NCBI GenBank assembly: GCA_963854735.1
Contig: OY978099.1
Span: 1,178,001 to 1,242,000 of the forward strand
Length of the DNA: 64,000 bases
From: Marvania coccoides
Lineage: Eukaryota; Chlorophyta; Trebouxiophyceae; Chlorellales; Chlorellaceae
Direction: 5' to 3'
Shown here one piece after another: positions 10,166 to 22,688 of this stretch (position 1 is the first letter of the stretch; each line of letters starts with the position of its first letter). The translations under genes were made by a program, and so were the position numbers. The notes beneath the pieces are model-generated. The model was not told where the DNA came from. It saw only the letters and a list, made by a program, of their open reading frames with translations, and did not search any database.

Positions 10166-11578
10166 CCCTGGCACGTCGCGCGAGCAGCTGCTCGACTCAA
10201 TTCGATACGCAGTGCATCCCCCTTCAAGAAGAGTAAACTAATGCACTTAATATCGATCGAAAACGGGTAATAATGGCAGTTAGCAGTGGCCGGCACAAGG
10301 TGAATTGTGTCGGTTCCTGGGCAGCTACCGAGGAACCAGACAAATTGTTGAAGCAGGAAACGTGCCACAATACGACCAAAATCGAGCAAAATTTGGACTA
10401 TCACAATTTTTGAATGCCGCTAATCGCAATTGTGTACGCCAAATTATGTTCAATTCTTCACTTCTCATCTGCACTCTTAGCCCTGCCCTTTCAAAATCGC
10501 CCACCTGGTAGAGTCCCGCCCCCACCTCTAATTTACATGTGACATGGCATTATTTTTAAATCGCCAAAAGCTTTAAAAGCGTGCCAGGAATAATGTGCCT
10601 GGTGGTAAAAAAATCAACATTCATGCGCGCAAGCAATTTAAAGCGAGCGTATTTCGGACCGTTCTGCATTGGCCACTATTCAGTGGTGTATTTAGAGCTA
10701 TTCCGGCGTGTTGGGTGCTGACATTTTGATCATTTTTTCGACGCAAATTTCAAAACCTGTTTTTTCTTTCTTCGCCGAAAAAAATTCCGGTACAGTTTTT
10801 TTTTTTGCCGAACAGAAATTTCCTCCACGATACGAAAAATCCATGTCCTCACAGCCAACTACAATAGCAGCTTAATATCCACTCGAAGACACCTGACCTC
10901 TCGCCTCCCTCATGCCCCCCTACTTCCACCTCCACCCCCACCTGCCCCAGCATCAGGGATCGGCTAAAACTTCACCCCCCCTTTCTATAGGGGCAATTTA
11001 TTGCCCCTTCAGTCATCCCCCTTGGGGTCCTTGTTTTTTTTTTTTAGCAGCCTTATCTCCACCCTTATCCCCACTAGAAAACGCTTGCCACCACGCATAA
11101 ACATGCTCCCCCACCTGCCCCCGACCCAGCCACAGGAATCGGCTAAATTTCTTTTTCCTCGCACTTTCCATAGGGGCGATTTATTGCCCCTCAGGTCATC
11201 CCCTTCAGTTACTTTTTTTTGCCAGATAGAGAGAGATGTAATGCCATTTTCATGATGACTAGCTGTGCCATGTAAAGGAGCTGTGCAGGAGCAGGCAGGA
11301 TTGCAGGAGTGGGCAGAGTCTTGTGGCAGCAGGTGCCTGGCGGGCGGGCGGGCAAGTATATCTTTAATTGCCCTCATTAGGAGAATGCCTTCTGAAACGC
11401 AAATACTGGCTGGACAGAGGTCTATTTGTCTAAATACATTTTCTTTGCGTGCTTTCCTTACATCACAAAAGAGGGGGGAAGTGCATCAACGGTATCATGC
11501 GTGAAAAAAATCATATATTGGGATTTCCCAAACAAAATGGCGTTCAAATTAGTAAATAAAAATGAATAAAAGTCGCAG
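10166..11578. other. Long intergenic region with a duplicated C-rich segment
   Basis: About 1.4 kb between the start of the proline-rich gene (-) and the stop of the DUF506 gene (-). The first 700 bases are AT-rich without features I can name. The segment 10878-11220 holds two diverged tandem copies with a conserved hairpin, listed separately. I see no gene here. Confidence 0.5.
10878..11220. repeat. Two diverged tandem copies of a ~180-bp C-rich unit with a conserved hairpin
   Basis: Copy A (about 10878-11040) and copy B (about 11049-11220) share, in the same order, CCACCTGCCCC, GGCTAAA, a hairpin and a CAGTCATCCCC-like block. The hairpin is GGGGCAATTTATTGCCCC at 10990-11007 and GGGGCGATTTATTGCCCC at 11173-11190, a spacing of 183 bp. 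The single change in copy B turns an AT pair into a G-T wobble if transcribed. Confidence 0.65.
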
Positions 11579-12716
11579 TTAAGCAGCGAGCGCACTGTAA
11601 CCTCTTCTACTGGGTGCGAGCAGCTGTCTGCGCTCCTTTCGACTTGACCGCGGCCGCTGCATGCGGTTGAATTTACTCCTCAAGCGACAACAAAAGCACT
11701 TGTGCCCGGACCCAGCCACTTTGAAGCCAACGATGACGGGGTGCGCAGCGACGCTGGGGCTTGCCTCAGAGCCCAGCACCGACGTGGGAGAATCAGTGCC
11801 AGGGGACGCCCGCTTGTCGCCGCCGCCAGCGGTAGGAATCTTGCAGCGAAGCTTTGGGCCAGAAGAGGTCTCCGCTTCTTCCCACTTGGACAGGAAGCTT
11901 TCGGCCTGGCGCCAGGGGGCCAGTGCCACGCCCCGCACCTTGAAGCTGCGGGCCAGCTCAGACGCCAAGACGGTGACAGCTCGCATCACGCGCAGGGCCG
12001 GGATGACCACTGCGGCGTCGGGGATGAGCTGCAGGACATCTTTGAAGCGCTGGGTGGGGTCCAGAACCATGAACTGGTCTTTGAAACTAGGATCGACAAC
12101 CAGCTCATCTCCGTTGACAAACACGGTCAGAAACTCGTGCCTGAGGTTGAGGAAGGACCCCTGGGTGGCTTTCGCAGCGGCGGAGCTTACAGATGTCTTC
12201 ACGGTGTAGCCAGAGCGAGCGAGGGAGTCCGCCAGGCGGGCGAGGTGGCCGTCGAACGCCTGGGCAGCGAGCTTCACCGCCTTGTGGAGCTGCAAGAAGA
12301 AATTAATGGGGGGAAATGAATGGTAATCATAATCGAGTTTTAAAATACTTTAAATTTGGGGGGGGGGGGGGGGGGCGGGGGGGGCTAAGCTCTACAAAAT
12401 ATGCTGTCGCCAGCACGGCAGGACCGGAACAATATTCATAGCCGGCACATTGCCTCTAACGCTCTAGCGGACTCACCTCCACCTCAGCCATGTTTCGGGG
12501 CTGGAAGATTGAGCTGATGCGGGCCGCCAGGGCAGCGTCGAGGGGGTCGTCTTCTTTGCGTCCGGCGGAGGAACCGACGTCGTCCATCTCAAAAACCAGG
12601 TCCGGCGACAGAAAAGAGGGCGCCGCGCCTTCCTCTCGTGAAACAGACTTCATTTGAACGAATCTGGGGTTAGCAAACATGCCCAGAGGCTTGATGGCGA
12701 CCACAGGACGCGTCAT
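11579..12716 (-). CDS. PDDEXK_6 (DUF506) family protein
   Basis: Exons are 12716-12477 and 12289-11579 (316 residues). Plant DUF506 proteins are a PDDEXK-nuclease-like family whose molecular activity is mostly unknown; several respond to nutrient or stress signals. The family signature is present: LRHEFLTVFV, then ELVVDPSFKDQFMVLDPT, then PDAAVVIPALRVMRAVTVLA, then VALAPWRQAESFLSKW. The DPSFKDQF segment corresponds to the IIDPRFRDEF-type motif and the APWR...KW end to the usual LPPWR...KW end. The C-terminal 50 residues are basic with CFCC and may be a localisation tail. The single intron contains a long G tract at 12357-12386. Confidence 0.85.
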
Positions 12717-13616
12717 AATTTAGCGAGCACACTACAAAATATTGATTTTGAAACTGGTCTGGGGTTGGGCCTCAATATGCTCGGTGCGGCTCTTAAACGC
12801 CTGATAATAGTTTAAACACCCAATAAATTATTATGGCTATTAAGAGGCTGAGGGAGACGCACTTGGGCGCACACTGTTGCATTGCACGCTCCTCCAGCAA
12901 ATTCGAGTGCTCGCAAAGGAAAAATCGGCACGTCTTCGGTTCTTTCCTTTATTGTTATTTGTTAATTTCAAGAGATTGCCGTTTACTCTCTCCATGGACA
13001 GCTTGTGTGCACCAGGCCAGGCAGACTGCTCTAGTTTGCCAACTGGCGGCTGCCGATGGGGCAGCGAAGGCAGTTTCAGGCTCAACCACACAGAGAGAGC
13101 TGCTGGTCCAGAGATAGAACAGACCTCCAAGAATTCGTTCGTCGCCATCGCACTCGTTGCCATCATTAAAGCGGCGATAGTCTCTCAACCAACTCCCTCC
13201 AATCTTTCTTTTGCGAATGAATTTTGCTGGTAATTTTTTTTAAATTACGACGAAAACATCTCAAACGGCGATTTTCTGAAGGTTGATTCATGCTGAGTTA
13301 TTACGCTGTTTTTTTAATCAAAATAAGGTGGTATTTTAATTAATTTTATTAATTGAGAAGTTGACAATTCGTCGATGAATGTCGCTTAAGCAGCAGTGCG
13401 CGATCATTTAGCCCTTCATTTTCGCTCAAGGTATACCCCATCTTCGCATAATACCCACCAATTCTCGCCATCTCGTCCCCTTTCTCGGCATTTCGTCAAT
13501 CATCTTTTCAGTTGCAGCCCACAAGCTCACATCATTCTCATCAATTCTCCGCTCACCCACCATAAATCTCATCCTTTCTTGCAGCAGCAGTAACAGGCGG
13601 CATTTAATTGCCAGCC
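12717..13616. other. Intergenic region between divergent genes
   Basis: 900 bases separating the DUF506 gene (-) from the sulfate transporter (+). It probably holds both promoters and 5' UTRs; the last 200 bases are C/T-rich like a 5' UTR. An 80-codon ORF at 12993-13233 lacks recognisable features, and I do not call it. Confidence 0.45.
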
Positions 13617-16281
13617 ATGGGGCTCGACAAGCACCCCTCCCCGCCGACGTCTTCCGCCGATTTCGACGATGGCGCTGGCACCTCCTCCGCCTTCACCCCC
13701 ACCCCCTCCAGCGGTTTTGTGCACCGCGCACGGTCCTCCACCCGCGTCCCGCTGGAGTCCATTCACGACCAGTCCCTGCTCGACCAAGCCATTGGCGTTT
13801 TCAGAGACCGGCAGTCCAACTACGCCGACGGCAAGAAGGGATTCAAGCCCCTGGACTGGGTGGCCTACTTCATCCCCTGCGTGCGCTGGCTGCGCAACTA
13901 CAACGTGCGCGGGTGGCTGCTCAGCGACATCCTGGCGGGGCTGTCGGTCGGCGCCATGGTCATCCCTCAGGGAATGAGCTACGCCCGGCTTGCTGGGCTG
14001 CCGCAGCAGTACGGCCTGTACGGCGCGTTCGTGCCGTGCCTGGTGTACTCCCTGCTGGGGTCCTCCCGCCAGCTGGCGGTTGGCCCAGTGGCGGTGACGT
14101 CAATCCTCCTCGGCAACGGCCTGGACTCGCTGTTCAACACCGGCGGGGACTCGCCCTGCCTCGCGAACCCCACGAGCGCGCCCACCAACGGCACCGAGGC
14201 CGCCGGCGTGCTGTGCATTGATTATGAGAAGGCGGCGGTGCAGATTGCCTTCTTCGCGGGCATCATGTACACTGCAGTGGGGCTGCTGGGCCTGGGGTGG
14301 GTCACTTACTTCCTCAGCCACGCCACCATCTCGGGATTCATGTCCGGAGCGGCCATCATCATCGCCCTGTCGCAGGTCAGTGAAACTGATTGGTTAAAAT
14401 CCCCCCCCCCCCGCTGTTCTGTGTTTGTTTGCCGTTTGCCAGGGACCGTAAAACTTTGCTTTATTTGGGAGACTTTGTCACAAATAAATCGACAATAAAT
14501 TAGACATTTCGCTGGGGAAAATGAACCGTTTTCCTTGCTGTGTCCCATAAAATTGTATTTTTATTTAATGTACGCCCTGCTCCACGTTTTTTCTTCTACT
14601 CAATCTCTCTTCTTTCTTTCTTTCTCCACCCACCACCAGGTCAAGTACATCCTGGGCATCAGCATTCCCCGCGCCGACCGCGTCTACGAGCAACTGGAGA
14701 ACATCTTCACCAGCCTGGAGGGCTTCCAATGGGCTGAGTTCTGCATGGGTATGTCGTTCATTTTCATCCTGCTCGTCTTCCGCACCCTCTCCCGCAAGTA
14801 CAAGCGGCTGTCCTTCCTGCGGTCGCTGGGGCCGCTGACGGTGTGCATCCTCTCCATCGTGCTGATGAACATCTTCGACTGGTACGAGAAAAACCCCTCC
14901 ACCGGTAAACCCACGATTGCCAACATTGGGAAAATCCCCAGCGGCATGCCGCAGGTCACCGTGGCGTGGTGGTTCCCGGTGTACAACGCTGGGAAGCAGC
15001 TGCTGCTGTCGGTGGTGATCTGCCTCATCGATATGTGCGAGTCGATGTCGATCGCAAAGGCGATGGCGCAGAAGAACAAGTATCGCCTGCACGCCACCCA
15101 AGAGCTGCGCGGGCTGGGGATTGCAAACCTGGTGGGCGCCTGCTTCAACTGCTACACCACCACGGGGTCGTTCTCGCGGACGGCGGTGAATGACAGCGTG
15201 GGAGCAAAGACGCTGCTGTCCAGCTTCGTCACGGGGCTGCTGGTGATGTTCACGCTGCTGTTCTTGACCCCAGTCATGTCCAACATGAGCGCAAACGTCC
15301 AGGTGGGCTATAATATTTTAAAATCTCACTGTTTTGGTACCCTTTTTCATGCAATTTTTGGACTGTTTCTGCTTTGACACCAAATACGCCATTTCTCATT
15401 TCCCACTTTTTTTTCTTCCGCACGTATCACCTGCAGGGCGCCATCATCATCGTGGGAGTGCTGGGTCTGTTCCAGTGGGAGGAGTTTCTGCGGCTGTGGA
15501 AGGTGAGCAAGCTCGACTGGCTGGTGTGGGTGTGCACCTTCATTTCCACGCTCTTCCTGGGCGTGGAGATCGGTATCCTGGTGGGCGTGGGACTGTCCAT
15601 TCTGCTGGTCATCTACAAGACCGCCTTTCCCCGCATCTCGGCCATCGGTAGGCTGCCGGGAACATCAATCTACCGCAACCTTGCCATGTGAGGGGAAAAA
15701 GAACGAAATGTTGTTTATGTTGTTATTCACTAATTTTTTCTGCTTTTCGCATTATTCATAATTATCTTAATACTTCCATCGTCAAATTTCCCCTCTAAAT
15801 TAAAATGCCTGCTTTCCGTCCCTTCTTTAATTCAAATTCCAGGTACCCCGACGCTGAGAGCCCCCCGGGCATGCTGCTGCTGCGCATCGACGCCTCCATC
15901 TACTTCGCCAACGTGGAGGGCATCCGCGACTTCCTGGTGGACAAGCTCGAGATCGAAAAGGAAAAGCACGAGCGGGACGGCGACCCTGTGCACTTTGTCA
16001 TCATCGACCTCTCCCCCTCGCCCAACATTGACATCGCGGGGGTGCACCTGCTGGAGAACCTCATCGAGGACCTCAGCTCGGAACGGATCCAGCTGGTGCT
16101 GGCCAACCCGTCAAGGGCAGTGCTGCTGATGCTGCGGCGGGCGGGGGTGCTGGCGGAGCTGGGGCCCGGCGGCGTGCAGGTGTCGGTGGGAGAGGCGGTG
16201 GAGTGGGCGTCTGCGCGGGTGATGGAGCGCACGCCCACGCCGGGGCTGTCGCCTGCCACAGTCAGGGAGGGGTGGGAGTAG
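13617..16281 (+). CDS. SULTR-type proton/sulfate cotransporter (SLC26 family with STAS domain)
   Basis: Exons are 13617-14375, 14640-15302, 15437-15687 and 15843-16281 (703 residues). The protein imports sulfate across a membrane, probably the plasma membrane. The N-terminus is hydrophilic. The SLC26 core starts at about residue 80 with WLLSDILAGLSVGAMVIPQG and the family signature continues in MSYARLAGLPQQYGLYGAFV. About ten or more hydrophobic segments follow to residue 550. The STAS domain (about 570-690) contains LLLRIDASIYFANVEGIRDF and VIIDLSPSPNIDIAGVHLLE, where the Ser/Asp region matches the phosphorylatable loop of SULTRs. The exon 3/4 joint splits the codon in RNLAMYPDA. The ATG at 13617 is the first real one in frame. 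Confidence 0.95.
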
Positions 16282-17642
<1,361 letters not shown>

Positions 17643-18161
17643 TTAATGGTGGTAGGGCTCGCCTCTCAGTATCGTCCACCCACGGTACAGCTGCTCCATC
17701 AATACCACTTTCGCCACAGAGTGGTTCAGCACCAGCGAACTCAGCCGAATAACGTCATCCGCCCGCCCCCTCACCGCCTCAGAGTGTCCAAACGGCCCCC
17801 CTATCGCAAACACCACGCCTGCCCACCCCTCATCGCTGGCTCGCCCCAGCAGCACCGCGACGTCCTCGCTGTTCAGGTTCCGCCCCCGCTCGTCCAACAC
17901 AATCAGCCTCTCCCCGGGGGCCACGGCCTTTAAGACGCGCTCCCCTTCGTGCTGCTTGGCGACTTCAGTGTCTTTCACATTTAGCGGGTTGGTTTTGACC
18001 ACGATGTCAGTGAGCTTGGTGTAGCGCTGCACCTTGGCGGCCCACTCCTGGGCGAGTTTCTCTGCGATGGAGCTGGAGGAGGAGGGTTTGGTGACGGTGA
18101 TTAGCTTGAGGGGGATGGGGCGGACGGCCCTGGAGAGCGATGCCGAGCAAAGCAGCCGCAT
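17643..18161 (-). CDS. RlmH-type 23S rRNA (pseudouridine-N3) methyltransferase, organellar
   Basis: A single-exon gene of 172 residues. Bacterial RlmH is a SPOUT-fold enzyme that methylates pseudouridine 1915 of 23S rRNA in helix 69, using SAM. The diagnostic C-terminal half is intact: LDERGRNLNSEDVA, then VFAIGGPFGHSEAV, then LSSLVLNHSVAKVVLMEQLYR and the family-defining end WTILRGEPYHH. The N-terminal ~17 residues (MRLLCSASLSRAVRPIP) exceed the bacterial form and look like a plastid or mitochondrial targeting signal, so it probably modifies organellar ribosomes. The ATG at 18161 is a true start with an in-frame stop upstream. Confidence 0.92.
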   Translation of the reverse strand: MRLLCSASLSRAVRPIPLKLITVTKPSSSSSIAEKLAQEWAAKVQRYTKLTDIVVKTNPLNVKDTEVAKQHEGERVLKAVAPGERLIVLDERGRNLNSEDVAVLLGRASDEGWAGVVFAIGGPFGHSEAVRGRADDVIRLSSLVLNHSVAKVVLMEQLYRGWTILRGEPYHH

Positions 18162-18693
18162 GAGGCAATTGACTAGCTAGATGGTCTGCCGTGGTGTTGC
18201 GCAGCGGGTAATAGGTGCATATGGCTAATGAGAGGCAAGAAGAATGATTGCAAGTCTAATTGAGTTTCAGGGGAAATTTTAAACTATATTTGCAACTAAC
18301 GATACAGGATCTCTCGTTTCTTCTAGTAGGTACGTTGACCTGGCAGATTGATATTGTTTCATTACTGAAAATAAATTGACGCATTGCGAGGAGAAAATCC
18401 AAGGTTCCATTTTAGAACTCAGTTTTTCAAACTTTTCACCATTATTTATTTATCTCGAGCACGAAACCAGTGCTTCTGAAAATACAAATTAAACCCAGTC
18501 CATCAAACCTCGTGCGCAGGCCATTTGAAGGTAGGCATGGCCATCCTGATTTGAATCTCAAACAAAAAAAAAACTCGAAAAAAAAAACGCAAACCCGGGG
18601 AGATTGCTGTTTAGAAATAGGCAATATCCAGGAGAGGGTTGCATTTAAGACCCCAACAAACGCTTACCTCGAGTCTGTCTACTGCTGCCGCCG
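18162..18693. other. Intergenic region
   Basis: AT-rich sequence between the divergent RlmH gene (-) and the decayed ankyrin gene (+). No ORF or RNA gene is recognised. Confidence 0.45.
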
Positions 18694-20354
18694 ATGGAGC
18701 TCTCGCTATCGAAGGGGATCGAATGGACCCTCCACAGAGCCGCGTACGAGGGAGATGCGGCCGTCTGCACGGCACTGCTTCAAGCGGGCATCCCGGTCGA
18801 CAGTTTGCACGCTGACACGGGGCGAACAGCACTGAGCTTGCCTCAGGGTTGGGCGACGCCGAGGTGGGTTCGCTCCTCCTAGAGGCCAACTCCAACCCCC
18901 ACAGCAACAACAAAGCCGCCAGGCGCGCACTCCACTGGGCTTGTCAGTGCGGCAAGGAGGAGGTCGTTGCGATGCTGGCCGCTGGGTGCCCGACGTGGTT
19001 GATAGCTCCGGGCGGACCCCGCTGATTGAAGCGAGCCGCTGCGGGCATGCAGACATCGTGGGCACGCTGCTGAAAGCTGGAGTCATGGTGGGCGCCATGG
19101 TGCAAGGTGGTCGGGGGATGACGGCCGTGCAGCACGCCCCTGAGCACCACCACTGCGGCATCAAGGCTTGTGCTGGTCGCGGCGGGCGCGGCCAGAAAGC
19201 GATCGATAACAATCGAATCGGCGATCAGGAATGGCGACTACAAGGAGGTTGAGGCGCAGTTGAGGAACGGCGCCGATGCTCGAGCAGTGGTGGCTGGACA
19301 GTTCGGCTTCACGCTGCTGCATGTTGCGGCAGGGCGCGCTCGGCACGCGATTTGCCAGCTGCTGCTGCAGTTCGGGGCGTATTTCGACGCCATAGACGAC
19401 GCAGGCAACATTGCCATGCACGCTGCTGCAGTGGTTGGCAGCGCTGCGACGGTGGAGGTGCTCCTGCACGGCGGCAAAGTCAATACCCTCAATTATACGG
19501 GAGTTTTACCGCTGGACGAGGCGGTGAAATACGGGCGCAAAAAAGCCGCTGCAGCGCTGAGAAGGGCGGGTGCTGTGCAAGCGGGCCAGCCCATCCATTC
19601 CGCCCGAGCTGATGCCGCAACCGAGGCTGCAACCAGCGTTTCAACCGACGTTTCAACCGATGCTGCAACAAATGATGCAACCAGCGCTTCAACCGATGTT
19701 TCAACCGATAATGCAGCAGCCAACGATGCAGCAGCCAACGACGCAGTAGCCAATGATGCAGCAACCAATGTTGCAACCAACATAGCAGCCGATGATGCAG
19801 CCAATGATGGAACCGATGTTTCAACCGCCGCCACCGCCGCATTCGTTTTTCAAAACAGATGCAGGCGTGTCTCCGCCCGTTGCTGAACTGCTTGCGCCTC
19901 AAGAGCCAGTAGCAGAAGACGAGCGGGAAGTAGCAGCAGCAGGGGAGCAGCCGGCGGATTTACCTCGAAAGAGGAGGACCGATTGGATGGAATCCATGGC
20001 AGAAATGGCGGGGCAGCCTCGGCTGGAGGAGAGAGAAAAGGACGGCAGCCTTCTTGAAGTGGGTGCTGCCCTGGCGCCTGAAGAATTGTCTGGAGCGCGG
20101 TGAGTCATGTTTGAAGAGAGACGGCCTGAGGATGCAGCAGCGGCAGAGAGTTTCAAAGAGGGGAGTCCCTCCAGTGCAGCTTTGGACGCTGAGCAGCCGA
20201 CGCAAGCCCTAAGACGGGTATGCTGGCTCCAGGGGTCCCTGGGATGGCCCCTCCGATTTCGGTGTTGGCTGTGGACTTGAATGACGCCTGGCGGAGCTTG
20301 GGCAAAATAAAGGAAACACTGCGGAGGCTGGTTGGCCTAAACCTTCTTGAATAG
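18694..20354 (+). pseudogene. Decayed ankyrin-repeat gene
   Basis: Ankyrin-like repeats can be read only by changing frame several times. The N-terminus at 18694 (MELSLSKGIEWTLHRAAYEG) is intact, then the frame shifts near 18838 (to LLLEANSNPHSNNKAARRAL), near 18990 (to VDSSGRTPLIEASRCGHADI) and near 19165 (to IESAIRNGDYKEVEAQL onward, 19170-19590). After 19590 the best protein-like frame is a Gln/Pro/Met-rich stretch (MLQQMMQPALQPMFQP type) carrying two TAG codons where CAG fits the repeat (near 19745 and 19780), then PPPPPHSFFKTDAGVSPPVA to a stop at 20103. A coding-like tail continues to 20354. The breaks, with normal stop use elsewhere, indicate a pseudogene. Dense assembly errors are the alternative. 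Confidence 0.7.
19618..19830 (+). repeat. Imperfect short tandem repeats encoding a Gln/Pro-rich region
   Basis: Units close to CAACCGATGTTTCAACCGA and CAGCAGCCAACGATG recur through this part of the decayed ankyrin gene. In one frame they read Met/Gln/Pro repeats, in another Ala/Asn/Asp/Thr repeats. Confidence 0.7.
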
Positions 20355-20683
20355 AGAGCTGGTTTTGTTGACATTATTTATGTGTAATTATTGTTTTACT
20401 GCATTATTTTTTTTGGCACTAGGAAGGCAGCGGCCCGCTGTGCACCGGGTGCAACAAATTGGAATTTCTTATCCGCCCCTTTTCGCGCGACACGCGCTCT
20501 CCCCACAGCACAGAGCGTCGTAGCTTCTCTTTTAACTCGGTATTGCATTGAAATTGCTGCATTGCCGTCGGAATAGCGCAAGTCAAAAATTGCGAAGAAA
20601 ATATTTTTGAATTTTGGAATCGTTCATTTCTCATTGTTTTACATTTATACTTGCAATTACTGGCTGTTTATTTATGCCACATC
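20355..20683. other. Intergenic region
   Basis: About 330 bases between the decayed ankyrin gene and the WD40 gene; presumed promoter of the latter. No other feature is seen. Confidence 0.45.
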
Positions 20684-22548
20684 ATGGACGGCGGACGCCC
20701 GGCCGGCGATGACAACTTACCTGAGAATCAAAATCAACCTGACAACATTGAGGACGATAGCGACGACGAGGCACCCCAAGGAGGCGCGGAGAGGAAGAAC
20801 TTGTTCCACTACTTTCAGCGAGCGGATCGAACGCGCGAAGCGTCCCCTTCCGTTGCTGAAGAAGCTGGTGCTGCTGAAACCGACAGCGGGGAAGGTAACG
20901 AGGAGGAGGACGACGATGCCCCGCCTCCTGCGAAGCGGCTACGACAGCTACATCACCACAACGTCGCCAGGTCTGTCAGTCAGCACTCAATTCCTTTTCA
21001 ACACACCCCCTCTCTCCACACTCGACGTCAGTTGTTATAAATTAGGAGTTAAAAATTTCTCCCTTATTGCCTTGCAGATATGCTGTGCAGCGCGAACTAG
21101 CTGGACAGCTGCACCCTTGGGCATGCTCCCGCGCCCACCACTCCTTAGCAGCGCTCCACCACGAGGCGTGCTTAGTTGACGGCCATCCATGGCGGACTCC
21201 ACTCCTCGGATCTCCCCACCCCCTCCACCCCTCTGGACACCTCCAAAACGCGCAGTTCGACAGCACGGGGGAGCTGCTGGCCACCGTTGGCGGCAGCGTG
21301 CTGCTGGTGCACAGCGGCGAGTCGCTGCAGCAGGCGCTGCGCTCGGGGGCTTCAGCTGTCGAGCCAGGCTCTGCGGCAGTCAAAGTCTCCCCCCTCCTGG
21401 CCATTCGCACGCCGCTCTCGAAGCTGCACGCCGTGCGGTGGAACCCAGCCAACGAAAATGTTCTGGCCGTGGCTTCTTCCTCGTCCCGATCTGTTCTGAT
21501 TTACGATCTGCAACGCACCCAAGGCCGCCCCTTGCAGACCATAACCCTGCCCACGCAGTCTTCCGGTGGTGTGGGCGCGGGAGATGCCGGGTTCTTCTCC
21601 CCCGGCAGCGGCAACAGCGGCGGAAATGCTGTTACCAACGGTGGCAGCGGCGGCGGAGGAACAGGGGGGGGGTACACTGTGCTAGTGGGCGGGGCAGCAG
21701 GCCAAGTATACTTGTGGGACTCGCGACAAGGTGGCCCGCCCGCTTCCACACTACACAGCACCCACGGCGGGCTGGCGCACTCGGTTTTTCTAGCTGACGA
21801 TGGCCGGGCAGTGATCGCCGGTACGCAAGGCGGAGACGTGAAAATCTGGGACGTGCGCGCAGGCAGTGGCACAGCACTGCGTTTCGGCGGGGTTGTGCAG
21901 CACCACTCGATGCTGGCGAGCGTCAATCTTCGCTCAGCATTGGCGGAGGTGCCGGGGCTTATAGCGCAAGCTGGAGAGGTGCCCAGGGGCGGAATGCAGT
22001 CTATGGCGCGGGATCCGTGCAACCCGGGGCGGGTGGGGTTCCACCTGGGGTGCGGCTGGTCGGGAGCGCTCGATTTAACGAGTTTAACGGTAACTCACGT
22101 GCATGCTCCGCCTCAAGCCCTGGCGGACGAGCAGCCCACCGCGGAGGACGGTGCAGCGGCGCTGGTAATGTGGACGCAGATGGCTGCGCCCGGAGAGCGG
22201 CGAGTGGCGTGCTGGAGCGCGGACGGACGGCGGTTTTTGGTGCCGTCCCGTCGTCAAGACGCTCTGAGCATGCTGGATTTCTCAGAAGGGAGGTTCGCTG
22301 GGTGCGGGGTGTGGGGGGCAGAGATGGAGGACGATGGCGATAGAATACGAATAGAAGGGGTTGAAAAAGATGAGAATGAAAGGGAAGGGGAAGGGGGAAA
22401 GCAGGCGAGGGCGGCTCCGCTGCCGCCATCTGCTGCGGAAATTCCGCTGTCGCAGGCCGCCATTTGCGTCGCTGCGGCGCCGGATGGGAGTGGCACTATT
22501 GTGGCTGGAGGCGCCCACAGTTGTATGTCTCTGGTGCGCCCTGGCTAG
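20684..22548 (+). CDS. WD40-repeat protein of unknown role
   Basis: Exons are 20684-20970 and 21078-22548 (585 residues). The first 95 residues are acidic and disordered with a basic AKRLR patch and the short aromatic string KNLFHYFQR. WD-like blades follow from about residue 145: AQFDSTGELLATVGGSVLLV, LHAVRWNPANENVLAVASSS with VLIYDL, LVGGAAGQVYLWDSR, and AVIAGTQGGDVKIWDVR. A less regular C-terminal part ends in a recognisable last blade, IVAGGAHSCMSLVRP. A Gly-rich loop interrupts the propeller at about residues 270-310. WD40 proteins are scaffolds; there is no motif here that fixes partners. The joint AG|A makes Arg before YAVQREL and closes the frame. Confidence 0.8.
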
Positions 22549-22688
22549 AGAGCAATATTTCTGAGCATTGCTCCTTCGCAAACAACATTAATGATAAGAA
22601 TAAAAATAAATGAGACGTAGGAATCACTGAAGAGGAAGAGCCATAGACCTCCGAGGAGGGCGTTCAATACAAGGAAACAAAACTACGT

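Noticed and set aside
12993..13233. 80-codon ORF upstream of the sulfate transporter
   Set aside because: No homology-like motifs, no splice partner, and it lies in the presumed promoter and 5' UTR region.
19743..19785. TAG as a sense (Gln) codon, as in some ulvophyte green algae
   Set aside because: Other genes here end normally at TAG, for example the sulfate transporter, the WD40 gene and MINDY, and the ankyrin gene has other frame breaks, so pseudogene decay explains the TAGs.
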